Part shown: in pieces, positions 52,774-62,157 of the stretch
Layout of the letters: every line of letters starts with the position of its first letter
How positions within the stretch are numbered: position 1 is the stretch's first letter
Source of the DNA: Roseomonas sp. OT10
GTDB lineage: Bacteria; Pseudomonadota; Alphaproteobacteria; Acetobacterales; Acetobacteraceae
Assembly (NCBI RefSeq): GCF_020991085.1
Contig: NZ_CP087719.1
Location: 930,001-994,000 of the forward strand
Length of the DNA: 64,000 bases
Direction: 5' to 3'
The notes under the pieces: model-generated
Told to the model about the DNA's origin: nothing
Seen by the model: the letters and a program-made list of their open reading frames with translations, nothing else
Databases searched by the model: none
Made by a program: the position numbers and the translations under genes

Positions 52774-54381
52774 ATGGCCCTGGACGCCTCCGTCCTTCGC
52801 CCGGAACTGCTGCAGGTGGCCGACGCCGTCGCGCGCGAGAAGATGATCGAGCGCGACGAGGTGCTGGAGGCCATGGAGCAGGCCATCCAGAAGGCCGGCC
52901 GCGCCAAGTACGGCGCCGAGAAGGACATCCGCGCCACCATCGACCGCCGCTCCGGCGAGGTGAAGCTCTCCCGCTGGACCGAGGTGGTGGACGCCGATTC
53001 GGTCGAGAACGAGGAGACGCAGATCCCGCTGCGGATCGCGCTGAAGTTCCGCCCCGGCATCTCCGCCGGCGAGTACATCGTCGACCCCCTGCCGCCGATC
53101 GACTTCGGCCGCATCGCCGCCCAGACCGCCAAGCAGGTGATCGTGCAGCGGGTGCGCGAGGTCGAGCGCAAGAAGCAGTTCGACGAGTACAAGGACCGCG
53201 TCGGCGAGGTCATCAACGGCGTCGTCAAGCGCACCGAGTACGGCAACCTGATGGTGGATCTCGGCCGGGCGGAGGCGCTGCTGCGCCGCGACGAGACCAT
53301 CCCGCGCGAGGCCTTCCGCAACGGCGACCGGGTCCGCGCCTATATCTACGACGTGCGCGAGGAGGCCCGCGGGCCGCAGATCTTCCTCTCCCGCACCCAT
53401 CCCGGCTTCCTGGCCAAGCTCTTCGCCCAGGAGGTGCCGGAGATCTACGACGGCATCATCGAGATCAAGGCGGTCGCCCGCGACCCGGGCTCGCGCGCCA
53501 AGATGGCGGTGATCAGCCGCGACAGCTCCATCGACCCGGTCGGCGCCTGCGTCGGCATGCGCGGCTCGCGCGTGCAGGCGGTGGTGGCGGAGCTGCAGGG
53601 CGAGCGCATCGACATCATCCCCTGGGCCTCCGACCCCGCCACCTTCCTGGTGAACGCCCTGGCCCCGGCCGAGGTGAGCAAGGTGGTGCTGGACGACGAG
53701 GGGCGGCGGGTTGAAGTCGTGGTCCCCGATGACCAGCTTTCCCTTGCCATCGGGCGGCGCGGCCAGAACGTGCGCCTCGCCTCCCAGCTCACCCGCTTCG
53801 ACATCGACATCCAGACGGAGAGCGAGGAGAGCGAGCGGCGCCAGGAGGATTTCCGCAAGCGCACCGGCCTCTTCGTCGAGGCGCTGGACGTGGACGACGT
53901 GATCGCCGGCCTGCTGGTGGCCGAGGGCTTCTCCTCCATCGAGGAGATCATCGAGACCGAGGACGAGGAGCTCGCCAACATCGAGGGCTTCGACGAGAGC
54001 GTGGCCCAGGAGCTGAAGCGCCGCGGCCTCGCCTGGCTGGAGCGCCGCGACGAGGAGCTGGACGCCAAGCGCCGCGAGATGGGCGTGGAGGACGCGGTCG
54101 CCGAGGCCGGCGGCTTCACCCCCGCCATGCTGGTGGCGCTGGGCGAGAAGGGGGTGAAGACCCTGGACGACCTGGCCGACCTCGCCTCCGACGAGCTGGT
54201 CGAGATGCTCGGCGAGGGCGCGGTGGACGAGGAGACGGCGAACGCCATCATCATGGCGGCGCGTCAGCACTGGTTCGAGGGTCAGGGCGGCGAGGCGGGC
54301 CAGGCCACGGCCCCGGCGGCGGAGGGCCAGGCCCCGGGCGCCCCGGAGAGCGGGGAGGCGGACGACGCAGCCCGCGCCTGA
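52774..54381 (+). CDS. nusA: Transcription termination/antitermination factor NusA
   Basis: NusA binds RNA polymerase and nascent RNA to control pausing, termination and antitermination. The 535-residue protein has the N-terminal polymerase-binding domain (residues 1-125), an S1 domain (about 135-200, [22 protein letters not shown]), two KH domains ([37 protein letters not shown]), then helix-hairpin-helix-type C-terminal repeats as in many alphaproteobacteria. It starts five bases after rimP. A GGGGAGG near its end may serve as the ribosome-binding site for ylxR. Confidence 0.97.
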   Translation: MALDASVLRPELLQVADAVAREKMIERDEVLEAMEQAIQKAGRAKYGAEKDIRATIDRRSGEVKLSRWTEVVDADSVENEETQIPLRIALKFRPGISAGEYIVDPLPPIDFGRIAAQTAKQVIVQRVREVERKKQFDEYKDRVGEVINGVVKRTEYGNLMVDLGRAEALLRRDETIPREAFRNGDRVRAYIYDVREEARGPQIFLSRTHPGFLAKLFAQEVPEIYDGIIEIKAVARDPGSRAKMAVISRDSSIDPVGACVGMRGSRVQAVVAELQGERIDIIPWASDPATFLVNALAPAEVSKVVLDDEGRRVEVVVPDDQLSLAIGRRGQNVRLASQLTRFDIDIQTESEESERRQEDFRKRTGLFVEALDVDDVIAGLLVAEGFSSIEEIIETEDEELANIEGFDESVAQELKRRGLAWLERRDEELDAKRREMGVEDAVAEAGGFTPAMLVALGEKGVKTLDDLADLASDELVEMLGEGAVDEETANAIIMAARQHWFEGQGGEAGQATAPAAEGQAPGAPESGEADDAARA

Positions 54382-54460
54382 CGAGCAGCGCCCCGGGGCG
54401 GATGCGGCGGGCCCGCTTGGCCAGCCGGAGCCCGAGGGCAAGGGCCCCCTGCGCCGCTGC

Positions 54461-55033
54461 GTGGCGACGCGGGAGAGCCTGCCCAAGGAGGGGATGATCC
54501 GCTTCGTGCTGGGACCGGCCCGCGAGCTGGTCCCCGACCTGGGCGGGAGGCTGCCCGGCCGGGGAATGTGGTTGAGCGCCCGGTCCGATGTGCTAGAAGC
54601 CGCGCTCAAACGCGGTGCCTTCGCGAAGGCGGCCCGCGGACCGGTGCACCCACCCCCCGACCTGAGCGCGCGGATCGAGGACGGCTTGCGGCATCGCATC
54701 CGCGACCTGGCCGGTTTTGCGCGGCGCGCCGGGCAGGCGGTGAGCGGCTTCCAGCAGGCTCGCGAGTGGTTGCAGGCCGGCCGCGCCGGGCTGGTCCTGC
54801 AGGCTTCCGATGGCAGCGCCGCCGAGCGGGCGCGACTCGTCGGAGGGCGGGAAGTCCCGGTGGTCGCCGTGCTGACGGCGGCGGAGCTGGGGGGTGTTTT
54901 CGGGCGCGACCACGCGGTTCACGTCGTGGTGGCGCAGGGCCGTCTGGCCCAGGAGATCGCGCGGGAGGCGGTGCGGCTGGAAGGTTTCCTTCCACGCGGC
55001 CCCTCCGGTGCCGTGGAGAGAATGGGTGGCTGA
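54461..55033 (+). CDS. YlxR-like RNA-binding protein fused to an L7Ae-like domain (start uncertain)
   Basis: The usual nusA-infB spacer gene. The N-terminal part is YlxR/DUF448 ([22 protein letters not shown], then [10 protein letters not shown]); the C-terminal part, from about residue 75, resembles the L7Ae/YlxQ fold ([32 protein letters not shown]). The start is a puzzle. GTG 54461 is the first canonical codon but cuts into the RRCVATRE motif. Homologous coding clearly begins upstream (GKGPLRRC), where the frame stays open to about 54362 with no ATG, GTG or TTG. ACG 54365 after GGGGAGG, or CTG 54449, may be used. Confidence 0.85.
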   Translation: MATRESLPKEGMIRFVLGPARELVPDLGGRLPGRGMWLSARSDVLEAALKRGAFAKAARGPVHPPPDLSARIEDGLRHRIRDLAGFARRAGQAVSGFQQAREWLQAGRAGLVLQASDGSAAERARLVGGREVPVVAVLTAAELGGVFGRDHAVHVVVAQGRLAQEIAREAVRLEGFLPRGPSGAVERMGG

Positions 55034-58000
55034 CGAGAATTCGGGTTCAGGCGGCGGGCGGATGAGCGACCAGAACGACCAGGATGCGGCCAAGGGCCGG
55101 CTGAGCCTGCGGCCTGGCGGGCGGATGGAGCTTGGCAGCAAGACGGTGGACGCGGGCAGCGTCCGCCAGTCCTTCAGCCATGGCCGCAGCAAGACCGTGC
55201 AGGTCGAGGTGGTGAAGAAGCGGAACCCGGCCCCGGGTGCCGCGGCCGGCGGGGCACGCCCCGCGGCCGCCGGCCCGACCGGGGGCGGTTCCGGCGGCCG
55301 CGCCGCGGGTCCGGGTGGCCGGGCCGGTGGCCCCGCCGCGCGTGGCCCCGCGCCGCAGGCCGGGCGCCCGCTGACCCAGGCGGAGCAGGCCAACCGCCAG
55401 CGCGTGCTGGAGGAGCAGCGCCGCAACGAGCTGCAGCGCCAGCGCGAGGAGCGCGAGCGCCAGGCGCTCATGCTGCGTTCCGCCGCCGAGGAAGCGGCCC
55501 GCCGGGCCGAGGACGAGGCGCGCCAGGCCGAGGAGGCCCGCCGCCAGGCGGCCGAGGACGCCGCGCGCCGTGCCGCCGCCGAGGAGGAGTCGCGCCGTGC
55601 CGCGGCGGCTGCGGCCGCTGCCGCCGCGGCCCGCCCGGCCGCCCCCGAGGCGGCGCCCGAGCCTCCCGCAGCGCCTCCGGCGCGCCCGGCCGCGCCGCCG
55701 CCCGCGCCGATGCAGGCCCGCGCGCCCCAGCGCGACGAATCCGTACGCGAGGATCGCCCGGTCCGTGACGACCGCGGCCCGCGCGACTACGGCCGCGACC
55801 GCGATGCCGGCGGCCCGCCGCGCGGACCGGGCGGCTATGCCCCGCGTCCCGCCGGCGGCGGCTATGGCGCCCGCGCCCCGGGCGGTCCCGGCGGCGGTTA
55901 CGCCCCGCGCGGCCCGGGTGGCCCGGGCGGTGGTGCCGGCGGCGGCTATGGCGCCCGCGGTCCCGGTGGTGGCTCCGGCGGCGGCTATGGCGCCCGCGGT
56001 CCGGGTGGTCCCGGCGGCGGGGGCGGTGGCTACGGTGCTCGCGGCCCGGGTGGTCCGGGTGGCGGCGCCGGTGGTGGCTATGGTGCCCGCGGCCCCGGCG
56101 GCGGTGCCGGTGGCGGCTATGGCGCCCGCGGCCCGGGTGGTCCGGGTGGCGGAGCCGGCGGCGGCTATGGCGCGCGTGGCCCGGGTGGCGGAGCCGGCGG
56201 CCCTGCCGCGCGCCTCTCCCTGACGCCACGTCCCGCCGAGGCGACGGAGGATCCCGATCGTCGCACGCCGCGCCGGCTGGGCCCGCCCGCCGCGCCGTCC
56301 GCGCGCCGGCCGACGCCCACCGCGCCGCGCAAGCCCCCGGTCGGCGCCGACAAGCGCCGCGAGGGCCGCATCGACGTCCAGGCGGCGATCGAGGGCGAGG
56401 ACGACCGGTCCCGCTCCCTCGCCTCCGTCCGCCGCGCCCGCGAGCGCGAGCGGCGGCAGGCGGAGCTGGCGCGCCTGCGCTCGGATGGGGTGAAGGTCGT
56501 CCGCGACGTCGTCATCCCCGACGTCATCACCGTGCAGGAGCTGGCGAACCGCATGGCCGCCCGTGGCGGCGAGGTGGTGAAGGCGCTGTTCCGCATGGGC
56601 GTGATGGCGACGCTGACCCAGTCCATCGACGCCGACACGGCGGAGCTGGTGGTGACCGAGTTCGGCCACCGCGCCCGCCGCGTCTCCGAGTCGGATGTGG
56701 AGCTGGGCCTGGAAGGCGCGCTGGACCAGGACGAGGAGCTGCTGCCGCGTCCGCCGGTCGTGACCATCATGGGCCATGTCGACCACGGCAAGACCTCGCT
56801 GCTCGACGCGCTCCGCAAGACGGACGTGGCGGCGCGCGAGGCGGGCGGCATCACCCAGCACATCGGCGCCTACCAGATCGAGGTGCCGGACGGGACGAAG
56901 GTCACCTTCATCGACACGCCGGGCCACGAGGCCTTCACCGCCATGCGCGCCCGCGGCGCGTCGGTGACGGACATGGTGGTGCTGGTGGTCGCGGCCGATG
57001 ACGGCGTGATGCCCCAGACGGTCGAGGCGATCCGCCACGCCAAGGCGGCGAACGTCCCGCTGATCGTGGCGGTGAACAAGATCGACAAGCCGGGGGTCAA
57101 CCCCGACCGCGTGCGGCAGGAGCTGCTGCAGCACGAGATCGTGGTGGAATCGCTCGGCGGCGAGACGCAGGAGGTCGAGGTCTCCGCGCTCAAGGGCACC
57201 AACCTCGACAAGCTGCTGGAGGCGATCTCCCTGCAGGCCGAGGTGCTGGACCTGCGCGCCAACCCCGACCGCGCCGGCGAGGGCACGGTGATCGAGTCCA
57301 AGCTGGACAAGGGACGCGGCCCGGTGGCCACGGTCCTGGTCCAGAAGGGCACGCTGCGCCAGGGCGACATCGTCGTGGCCGGCACCGAGTGGGGCCGCGT
57401 CCGCGCCCTGGTCGACGACAAGGGCCGCAACGCCAAGGAGGCGCCGCCCTCCCTGCCGGTGGAGATCCTGGGCCTCTCGGGCGTCCCCTCGGCCGGCGAG
57501 AACTTCGTCGCGGTCGAGGATGAGGGCCGGGCGCGCGAGATCTCCGAGTTCCGCCAGCGCAAGCTGCGCGAGAAGCAGGCGGCGGCGCTGGGTGCGGCGC
57601 GCGGCACGCTGAACGAGATGCTGGCCCGCATCCAGGCGGGCGAGCAGAAGGAGGTGGCGGTCGTCGTCAAGGCGGACGTGCAGGGCTCGGCCGAGGCGCT
57701 CGGCGTCACCCTGGCCAAGCTGTCGCGCGACGAGGTCCGGGTCCGCCTGCTGCACAGCGGCGTGGGCCAGATCACCGAGACGGACATCCAGCTCGCCAAG
57801 GCGTCCGACGCCGTGGTGGTGGCCTTCAACGTCCGTGCCACGACCCAGGCCCGCGAGCTGGCGCAGCGCGAGGGCGTGGAGATCCGCTACTACTCGATCA
57901 TCTACGAGGTGGCCGACGACATCGAGAAGCTGGTCAAGGGCAAGCTCGCCCCGATCCAGCGCGAGAAGTTCCTGGGCTACGCGCAGATCCTGCAGGTCTT

Positions 58001-58256
58001 CGAGGTCAAGCGCCTCGGCAACATCGCCGGCTGCCGCGTGACCGAGGGCGTGGTGAAGCGCGGCGCGGGCGTCCGCCTGCTGCGCGACGGCGTGGTGATC
58101 CATCAGGGCACCCTGGCCACGCTGCGCCGCTTCAAGGATGACGTGAAGGAAGTGTCGAACGGCTACGAGTGCGGCATGTCCTTCGCGAACTACAACGACA
58201 TCCGCGTCGACGACCAGATCGAGTGCTACGAGACGGAGACCGTCGCGGCCGACTGA
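55026..58256 (+). CDS. infB: Translation initiation factor IF-2 with extended disordered N-terminus
   Basis: IF-2 delivers initiator tRNA to the 30S subunit in a GTP-dependent way. GTG 55026 follows GGAGAG and overlaps the ylxR stop; ATG 55062 is the alternative. The 1076 residues comprise an alphaproteobacterial N-terminal box ([14 protein letters not shown]), a charged coiled coil (about 120-195), an Ala/Pro stretch, a Gly/Tyr/Arg repeat region (about 260-395), the IF2-N helix region, the G domain ([14 protein letters not shown] near residue 580, [18 protein letters not shown]) and domains II-IV. The length exceeds most IF-2 because of the repeats. An intrinsic terminator follows. Confidence 0.97.
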   Translation: MADENSGSGGGRMSDQNDQDAAKGRLSLRPGGRMELGSKTVDAGSVRQSFSHGRSKTVQVEVVKKRNPAPGAAAGGARPAAAGPTGGGSGGRAAGPGGRAGGPAARGPAPQAGRPLTQAEQANRQRVLEEQRRNELQRQREERERQALMLRSAAEEAARRAEDEARQAEEARRQAAEDAARRAAAEEESRRAAAAAAAAAAARPAAPEAAPEPPAAPPARPAAPPPAPMQARAPQRDESVREDRPVRDDRGPRDYGRDRDAGGPPRGPGGYAPRPAGGGYGARAPGGPGGGYAPRGPGGPGGGAGGGYGARGPGGGSGGGYGARGPGGPGGGGGGYGARGPGGPGGGAGGGYGARGPGGGAGGGYGARGPGGPGGGAGGGYGARGPGGGAGGPAARLSLTPRPAEATEDPDRRTPRRLGPPAAPSARRPTPTAPRKPPVGADKRREGRIDVQAAIEGEDDRSRSLASVRRARERERRQAELARLRSDGVKVVRDVVIPDVITVQELANRMAARGGEVVKALFRMGVMATLTQSIDADTAELVVTEFGHRARRVSESDVELGLEGALDQDEELLPRPPVVTIMGHVDHGKTSLLDALRKTDVAAREAGGITQHIGAYQIEVPDGTKVTFIDTPGHEAFTAMRARGASVTDMVVLVVAADDGVMPQTVEAIRHAKAANVPLIVAVNKIDKPGVNPDRVRQELLQHEIVVESLGGETQEVEVSALKGTNLDKLLEAISLQAEVLDLRANPDRAGEGTVIESKLDKGRGPVATVLVQKGTLRQGDIVVAGTEWGRVRALVDDKGRNAKEAPPSLPVEILGLSGVPSAGENFVAVEDEGRAREISEFRQRKLREKQAAALGAARGTLNEMLARIQAGEQKEVAVVVKADVQGSAEALGVTLAKLSRDEVRVRLLHSGVGQITETDIQLAKASDAVVVAFNVRATTQARELAQREGVEIRYYSIIYEVADDIEKLVKGKLAPIQREKFLGYAQILQVFEVKRLGNIAGCRVTEGVVKRGAGVRLLRDGVVIHQGTLATLRRFKDDVKEVSNGYECGMSFANYNDIRVDDQIECYETETVAAD
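55807..56208 (+). repeat. Gly/Tyr/Arg-rich repeat region inside infB
   Basis: About 130 codons made of seven GYGAR and two GYAPR units separated by PGG/GGG linkers (typical unit [11 protein letters not shown]). Units differ at silent positions, so this is an old, maintained protein repeat rather than a very recent expansion. The composition is like RGG-box disordered regions that bind RNA. Confidence 0.9.
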
Positions 58257-58276
58257 TCTTTCTAGAATTTGAATAG

Positions 58277-58313
58277 AAATAGGCTCCCATGGTTATGCCG
58301 TGGGAGCCTATTT
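58277..58313 (+). terminator. Strong intrinsic terminator after infB
   Basis: AAATAGGCTCCCA and TGGGAGCCTATTT pair perfectly over 13 bases with an 11-base loop, and the A- and T-runs make it bidirectional. It starts 21 bases after the infB stop, within the A+T-rich insert, and would cut rbfA off from the upstream operon. Confidence 0.9.
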
Positions 58314-58345
58314 TATTTGTAGAACAAAAAGTAAAGAAGTAAGCG

Positions 58346-59059
58346 ATGTGGCCTTGGTCCGCAGAAATGTCCGCTTCAGTAGCCGCTTTGGCTGCACTGT
58401 TATCCGGCGCTACAAGCTTGGCGTTAGCTTGGTTTACTTGGCGTCTGGTTATTTTGACGAAAACTCTCGCTGAAGAGACTAGGCTGACGCGTCAAGTCAA
58501 TGAGCGAGCTGATGTTCAACTTGCGATCGAACCTCATCCAAGAGGCGGAAATATTTTTGAACTTGTTATTGCAAACACTGGTAAAGCTGCTGCAAAAAAC
58601 CTTATCGTGCAGATTGGCGAGGACAGTTTAAGCGAAAGAAGACGTGGTACTGGTCCTGTAAATAGATCTATTACTACGCTGCTTCCCGGGTCGCAGACCG
58701 CCATATTCCTTGGGCCATTTTTTGGAGACGAGGCAAAAGCGAAAATCGTTCGAGCACGAGCAACTTATCAAGATTCATTTGGAAATCATACTTTGGAGAT
58801 CGAACAGAAAATTTCTGGTTGGTTTGGGCCGCACCGATTGTCCAGGTATCCTGACTTCAAGGCGGCCGATGCGCTGGAAAAAATATTCGAAACAATGAGA
58901 AGTTGGTCTGGCTCGTCTCGGCTCAATGTTGATATTCATACGCGTCAAGACAGAAATTTCGAGCGAGCAGAAATGGAACGTATATGGAGTGAACAGGCTT
59001 CTGCCGAACAGTCTTTAGAGGAAGGAGAGGGCAAAGATGAGCAAAAGAGCACCGACTAA
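58346..59059 (+). CDS. A+T-rich foreign-looking gene: one-TM protein with beta-rich domain, unknown
   Basis: A 237-residue protein with one N-terminal membrane helix (about residues 10-37, [20 protein letters not shown]), a short helical linker, then a beta-rich domain ([36 protein letters not shown]) reminiscent of immunoglobulin-like or CARDB-type sandwiches, and an acidic tail. I recognise no named family. Codon use is unlike all neighbours: 58561-58620 is 25/60 G+C by hand count, against 40/60 in a comparable infB stretch. It sits between infB and rbfA, behind a terminator, and its last 23 bases overlap rbfA. Recent horizontal acquisition is the best explanation. The ATG has only a weak AAGAAG upstream. 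Confidence 0.75.
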   Translation: MWPWSAEMSASVAALAALLSGATSLALAWFTWRLVILTKTLAEETRLTRQVNERADVQLAIEPHPRGGNIFELVIANTGKAAAKNLIVQIGEDSLSERRRGTGPVNRSITTLLPGSQTAIFLGPFFGDEAKAKIVRARATYQDSFGNHTLEIEQKISGWFGPHRLSRYPDFKAADALEKIFETMRSWSGSSRLNVDIHTRQDRNFERAEMERIWSEQASAEQSLEEGEGKDEQKSTD

Positions 59060-59447
59060 CGCACCCTCCCAGCGCCAGCTTCGCGTCGCCGAGGAGGTCC
59101 GCCACGCCCTGGCCGCCGTCCTGGCCCGCGGCGACCTGCGCGACATGGAGCTGGCCGAGGCGCGCGTGACCGTCACCGAGGTCCGCGCCTCGCCCGACCT
59201 GAAGCACATGACGGTCTTCGTCTCGCGCCTCGGCCGCACCGCGGACAAGGCCCTGCTGGATGCGCTGAAGCGCAGCCAGCCGGAGCTGCGGACGCAGGTC
59301 GCCCGTGCCGTCCGCCTGCGCGCGGCGCCGGAGCTGCACTTCCAGGCGGACACCGCCCTGGACCACGCCATGCACATCGATGCCCTGATGCGCCGGCCGG
59401 AGGTGGCCCGCGACCTGGCCGGCCCGCGCGCGGACGACGAGGAATGA
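59037..59447 (+). CDS. rbfA: Ribosome-binding factor A
   Basis: RbfA is a KH-fold protein that matures the 5' end of 16S rRNA in 30S subunits, important in the cold. Conserved parts are [22 protein letters not shown], the strand [20 protein letters not shown], and the C-terminal [23 protein letters not shown]. The 136-residue length is normal. GGAGAGG sits seven bases before ATG 59037, but this leader is also the 3' coding part of the A+T-rich gene. With a terminator between infB and this gene, rbfA may now depend on a promoter within the insert. Confidence 0.95.
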   Translation: MSKRAPTNAPSQRQLRVAEEVRHALAAVLARGDLRDMELAEARVTVTEVRASPDLKHMTVFVSRLGRTADKALLDALKRSQPELRTQVARAVRLRAAPELHFQADTALDHAMHIDALMRRPEVARDLAGPRADDEE

Positions 59448-59842
59448 GCCAGCCGGAGGAGGAACCCAGCCTCCCCGATGAGGCGCCGCTGATCCGCACC
59501 ATCGCCATGCCGACGGACACCAACCCGTCCGGCGACATCTTCGGCGGCTGGCTGATGGCGCAGATGGACCTGGCCGCCGGCAACGCCGCCGCCCGCCGCG
59601 CCCGCGGCCGCTGCGCCACCGTGGCCGTGGAAGCGATCACCTTCCACTCCCCGGTGAAGGTGGGCGACGAGGTCAGCCTCTATGCCGAAATCCTGAAGGT
59701 CGGCCGCACCTCCCTCCGCATCCGCGTCGAAGCCTGGCGCCGCGAACGACACAGCGACGACAGCAACCGCGTGACCCAGGCGGTCTTCACCTTCGTCGCC
59801 CTGGATTCGACCGGGCGCCCGCGGACCGTGCCGGCGGCGTAG
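59444..59842 (+). CDS. Acyl-CoA thioesterase, YciA-like hotdog fold
   Basis: A 132-residue cytoplasmic acyl-CoA hydrolase. The opening block [33 protein letters not shown] carries the family's aspartate in GDIFGGW and the catalytic helix, and [24 protein letters not shown] is the second signature. It overlaps rbfA by four bases (ATGA), so is translated with it. Its TAG stop is followed within a few bases by repeat copy E. Confidence 0.93.
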   Translation: MSQPEEEPSLPDEAPLIRTIAMPTDTNPSGDIFGGWLMAQMDLAAGNAAARRARGRCATVAVEAITFHSPVKVGDEVSLYAEILKVGRTSLRIRVEAWRRERHSDDSNRVTQAVFTFVALDSTGRPRTVPAA

Positions 59843-59844
59843 CG

Positions 59845-60178
59845 CCCGTGGCCCGGGGGCAAGGCTCTGCCTCGCCCCCGATGCCCCCACTCCGCCAGGA
59901 CCCGCTGATCCCCTTTGGGGGCCCTGGACCCGATCGGCGCTGCCGCGGGACAGCCAGACACGGGGTCGAGGCGCCGAGGAGCTTGGCTCCTCGGCGGGAC
60001 CGGCCTCCGCCCTCGCTGGTGTCTTACGGGGCCGGTCATCTCGCCGTCGACATCAGGGTTCAACCCGCAGGCCGATCCCCTGCCACGCAGCGCCAGACTC
60101 CCGCCGGGGTCCGGGGGCCGGCTCGCCCCCGGCGGAGGGGGTATCGGGGGAGGCGGCGCCTCCCCCGGGGAACGGGCG
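59845..60178 (+). mobile_element. Dispersed MITE-like repeat, copy E (diverged, both ends missing)
   Basis: About 330 bp in the same orientation as copy D. It begins inside the family sequence (CGCCCGTGGCCCGGGGGCAA) and lacks both terminal inverted repeats. The 10-bp-stem hairpin is kept but with a new loop TTG (59973-59995), and the motif AGGGTTCAACCCGCAGGC is recognisable. An extra hairpin-forming segment (CCCCTTTGGGGG) is inserted. The copy fills the entire gap between the convergent thioesterase and tyrC stops. Confidence 0.72.
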
Positions 60179-60185
60179 TGCCCCG

Positions 60186-61073
60186 TCAGGCCTGCTTCAT
60201 CTCGATCAGCGAGCGGCGGATCTTCCGCCCGCGTTCGATGCGGTCCTCGATGAACTCCACCTCGCCGCGGCGCACCGCGCGGCCCAGGGCGGCGGCGTCC
60301 TCGGTGAAGCGGGCCAGCATCTCCAGCAGGGCCTCGCGGTTGTTCAGGAAGACGTCGCGCCACATCGCCACGTCGCTGGCGGCGATGCGGGTGAAGTCGC
60401 GGAAGCCGCTGGCGGCGAAGCGGAAGACGCCCTCCGGGGTCTCCTGCGCCAGGTCGTCGGCGGTGGAGCAGATGGTGAAGGCGATCAGGTGGGGCAGATG
60501 GCTGACGATCGCCACCACCCTGTCGTGGGTCGCCGCATCCATCCGTTCGAGCTGCGAGCCGGCGCGGCGCCACAGCTCGGACACCTTCTCGATCGCATCC
60601 GGGTCGGTGCCGGGGGGCGGGGTCAGGATGCACCAGCGCCCCTGGAACAGGGTGCTGAAGCCCGCATCGGGTCCGGAATACTCCGTCCCGGCCATGGGAT
60701 GCGCCGGCACCAGGTGGACCCCCGCCGGCAGCAGCGGCAGCAGGTCGCGCAGCACGCTGCCCTTGGTGCTGCCGACATCGGACAGGACGCAGCCCGGCGC
60801 CAGGTGGGGCGCGATCCGCACCATCACCTCGCGATAGGCGCCGACCGGCACGCAGAGGATCACCCCGTCGCAGCCTTCCACCGCCCGGGCGGCGTCGGCC
60901 TCCACCACGTCGGCGAAGCCCAGCTCGCGCACGCGCTCCAGGGTGCGCTCCGTCTTGGCGGTGACGACCAGGGTGCGGGCGATGTCGCCGCGCTCCTTCG
61001 CCAGCCGCGCGATGGAGGAGCCGATCAGCCCGGGGCCGATCAGGCACAGGCGCTCGAACAGGGCCTCAGCCAT
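60186..61073 (-). CDS. tyrC: Prephenate/arogenate dehydrogenase
   Basis: An NAD(P)-dependent dehydrogenase of tyrosine biosynthesis, 295 residues. The nucleotide-binding motif is [19 protein letters not shown]; the catalytic region has [19 protein letters not shown], then [18 protein letters not shown] with the key histidine, and [27 protein letters not shown]. It overlaps hisC by eight bases at its start, in a hisC-tyrC arrangement typical of alphaproteobacteria, where cyclohexadienyl dehydrogenases accept prephenate or arogenate. The substrate preference is not visible. Confidence 0.95.
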   Translation of the reverse strand: MAEALFERLCLIGPGLIGSSIARLAKERGDIARTLVVTAKTERTLERVRELGFADVVEADAARAVEGCDGVILCVPVGAYREVMVRIAPHLAPGCVLSDVGSTKGSVLRDLLPLLPAGVHLVPAHPMAGTEYSGPDAGFSTLFQGRWCILTPPPGTDPDAIEKVSELWRRAGSQLERMDAATHDRVVAIVSHLPHLIAFTICSTADDLAQETPEGVFRFAASGFRDFTRIAASDVAMWRDVFLNNREALLEMLARFTEDAAALGRAVRRGEVEFIEDRIERGRKIRRSLIEMKQA

Positions 61074-62157
61074 CGGTGCGCGCGAACGCCGTCAGCGCCT
61101 CCGTGACGAGGCCGCATTCCTCGGCCGTGCCGATGGTGACGCGCAGGTAGGCGGGCAGGCCGTAGGAGCCCATGGCGCGCACGATCAGCCCGCGCTGGCG
61201 CAGGGCGGCATCGGCGCGCTTCGCCCGCTCGGCCGAGCCGAAGCCGACGAGGAGGAAGTTGCCCTCGCTGGGGCGCACCTCCAGCCCGGCGGCGGTGAGC
61301 GCCTCCGCGACCTTGCCGCGCCACTCGGTGTTGTGGGCGACGCTCTTCTCGATCCAGCCGGGCTCGGCCAGGGCGGCAATGCCGGCGGCCATGGCGGCGG
61401 CGTTCACGTTGAACGGCCCGCGCACCCGGCCCAGCACGTCGATCACCGCGGGCGGGGCATAGGCCCAGCCGAGGCGCATCCCGCCCAGCCCGTAGATCTT
61501 GGAGAAGGTCCGGGTCATCACCGTGTTGGGCGTCGAATCCACCAGCCCCACGCCCGGGTCGTAGCCCGGCTGGGTGACGTATTCGGCATAGGCGCTGTCG
61601 AGCACCAGCAGGATGTCCTCGCGCAGGCCGGCGCGCAGCCGCTCCACCTCCGACTGCGGCAGGATCGAGCCGGTCGGGTTGTTGGGGTTGGCCAGGAAGA
61701 CCAGCTTCGTGCGCGGGCCGCAGGCGGCGAGCATCGCGTCCACGTCGGCGGTCAGGTCGCGCTCCGGCACCTTGATGACGCGGCAGCCGGCCCAGGTGCC
61801 GGTCAGCTCGTACATGGAGAAGCCGTAGGCGGACATGACCAGCTCCGTCCCCTCGCCGCCATAGGCGAGGATGAGGAGGGCGATCAGCTCGTCCGAGCCG
61901 TTGCCGCAGACGATTCGCGCCGGGTCCAGCCCGAAGCGCGCCCCGATCGCCTGGCGCAGCGCGGTGGCGCCGCCGTCGGGGTAGCGGTGCGCCTCGGTCG
62001 CCATCCGCCGGATCGCCTCGATGGCCGAGGGCGGCGGCCCGAAGGCGCCCTCGTTGGAGGAGAGCTTGATGATCCGGTTCACGCCGGGAAGCTTCGACTC
62101 GCCGCCGACATAGGGCTCGACCGCCAGGATCGAGGGGCGTGGCATGAGGGCGTTCAT
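61066..62157 (-). CDS. hisC: Histidinol-phosphate aminotransferase (may also act on aromatic amino acids)
   Basis: A fold-type I PLP aminotransferase of 363 residues. Markers are [57 protein letters not shown], and the PLP lysine in [15 protein letters not shown]. In this position between chorismate mutase and tyrC, HisC-like enzymes often double as aromatic aminotransferases for tyrosine and phenylalanine, which the context supports. It overlaps both neighbours (4 and 8 bases), so the three genes are one translational unit. Confidence 0.95.
   Translation of the reverse strand: MNALMPRPSILAVEPYVGGESKLPGVNRIIKLSSNEGAFGPPPSAIEAIRRMATEAHRYPDGGATALRQAIGARFGLDPARIVCGNGSDELIALLILAYGGEGTELVMSAYGFSMYELTGTWAGCRVIKVPERDLTADVDAMLAACGPRTKLVFLANPNNPTGSILPQSEVERLRAGLREDILLVLDSAYAEYVTQPGYDPGVGLVDSTPNTVMTRTFSKIYGLGGMRLGWAYAPPAVIDVLGRVRGPFNVNAAAMAAGIAALAEPGWIEKSVAHNTEWRGKVAEALTAAGLEVRPSEGNFLLVGFGSAERAKRADAALRQRGLIVRAMGSYGLPAYLRVTIGTAEECGLVTEALTAFARTDG

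Noticed and set aside
55807-56208. CRISPR-like periodic repeat
   Set aside because: The period is a protein repeat in the infB frame with varying unit lengths and synonymous changes; there are no spacers and no cas genes.
55047-58103. 1018-codon open frame antisense to infB
   Set aside because: It is a shadow of high-G+C codon bias: low-complexity His/Arg/Ala/Gly-rich protein, no ribosome-binding site, no domain, and infB on the other strand is certain.
58257-59036. Prophage or integrative element remnant
   Set aside because: Low G+C suggests transfer, but there is no integrase, tRNA target, phage gene or flanking repeat; only one gene is present, so no element class is claimed.
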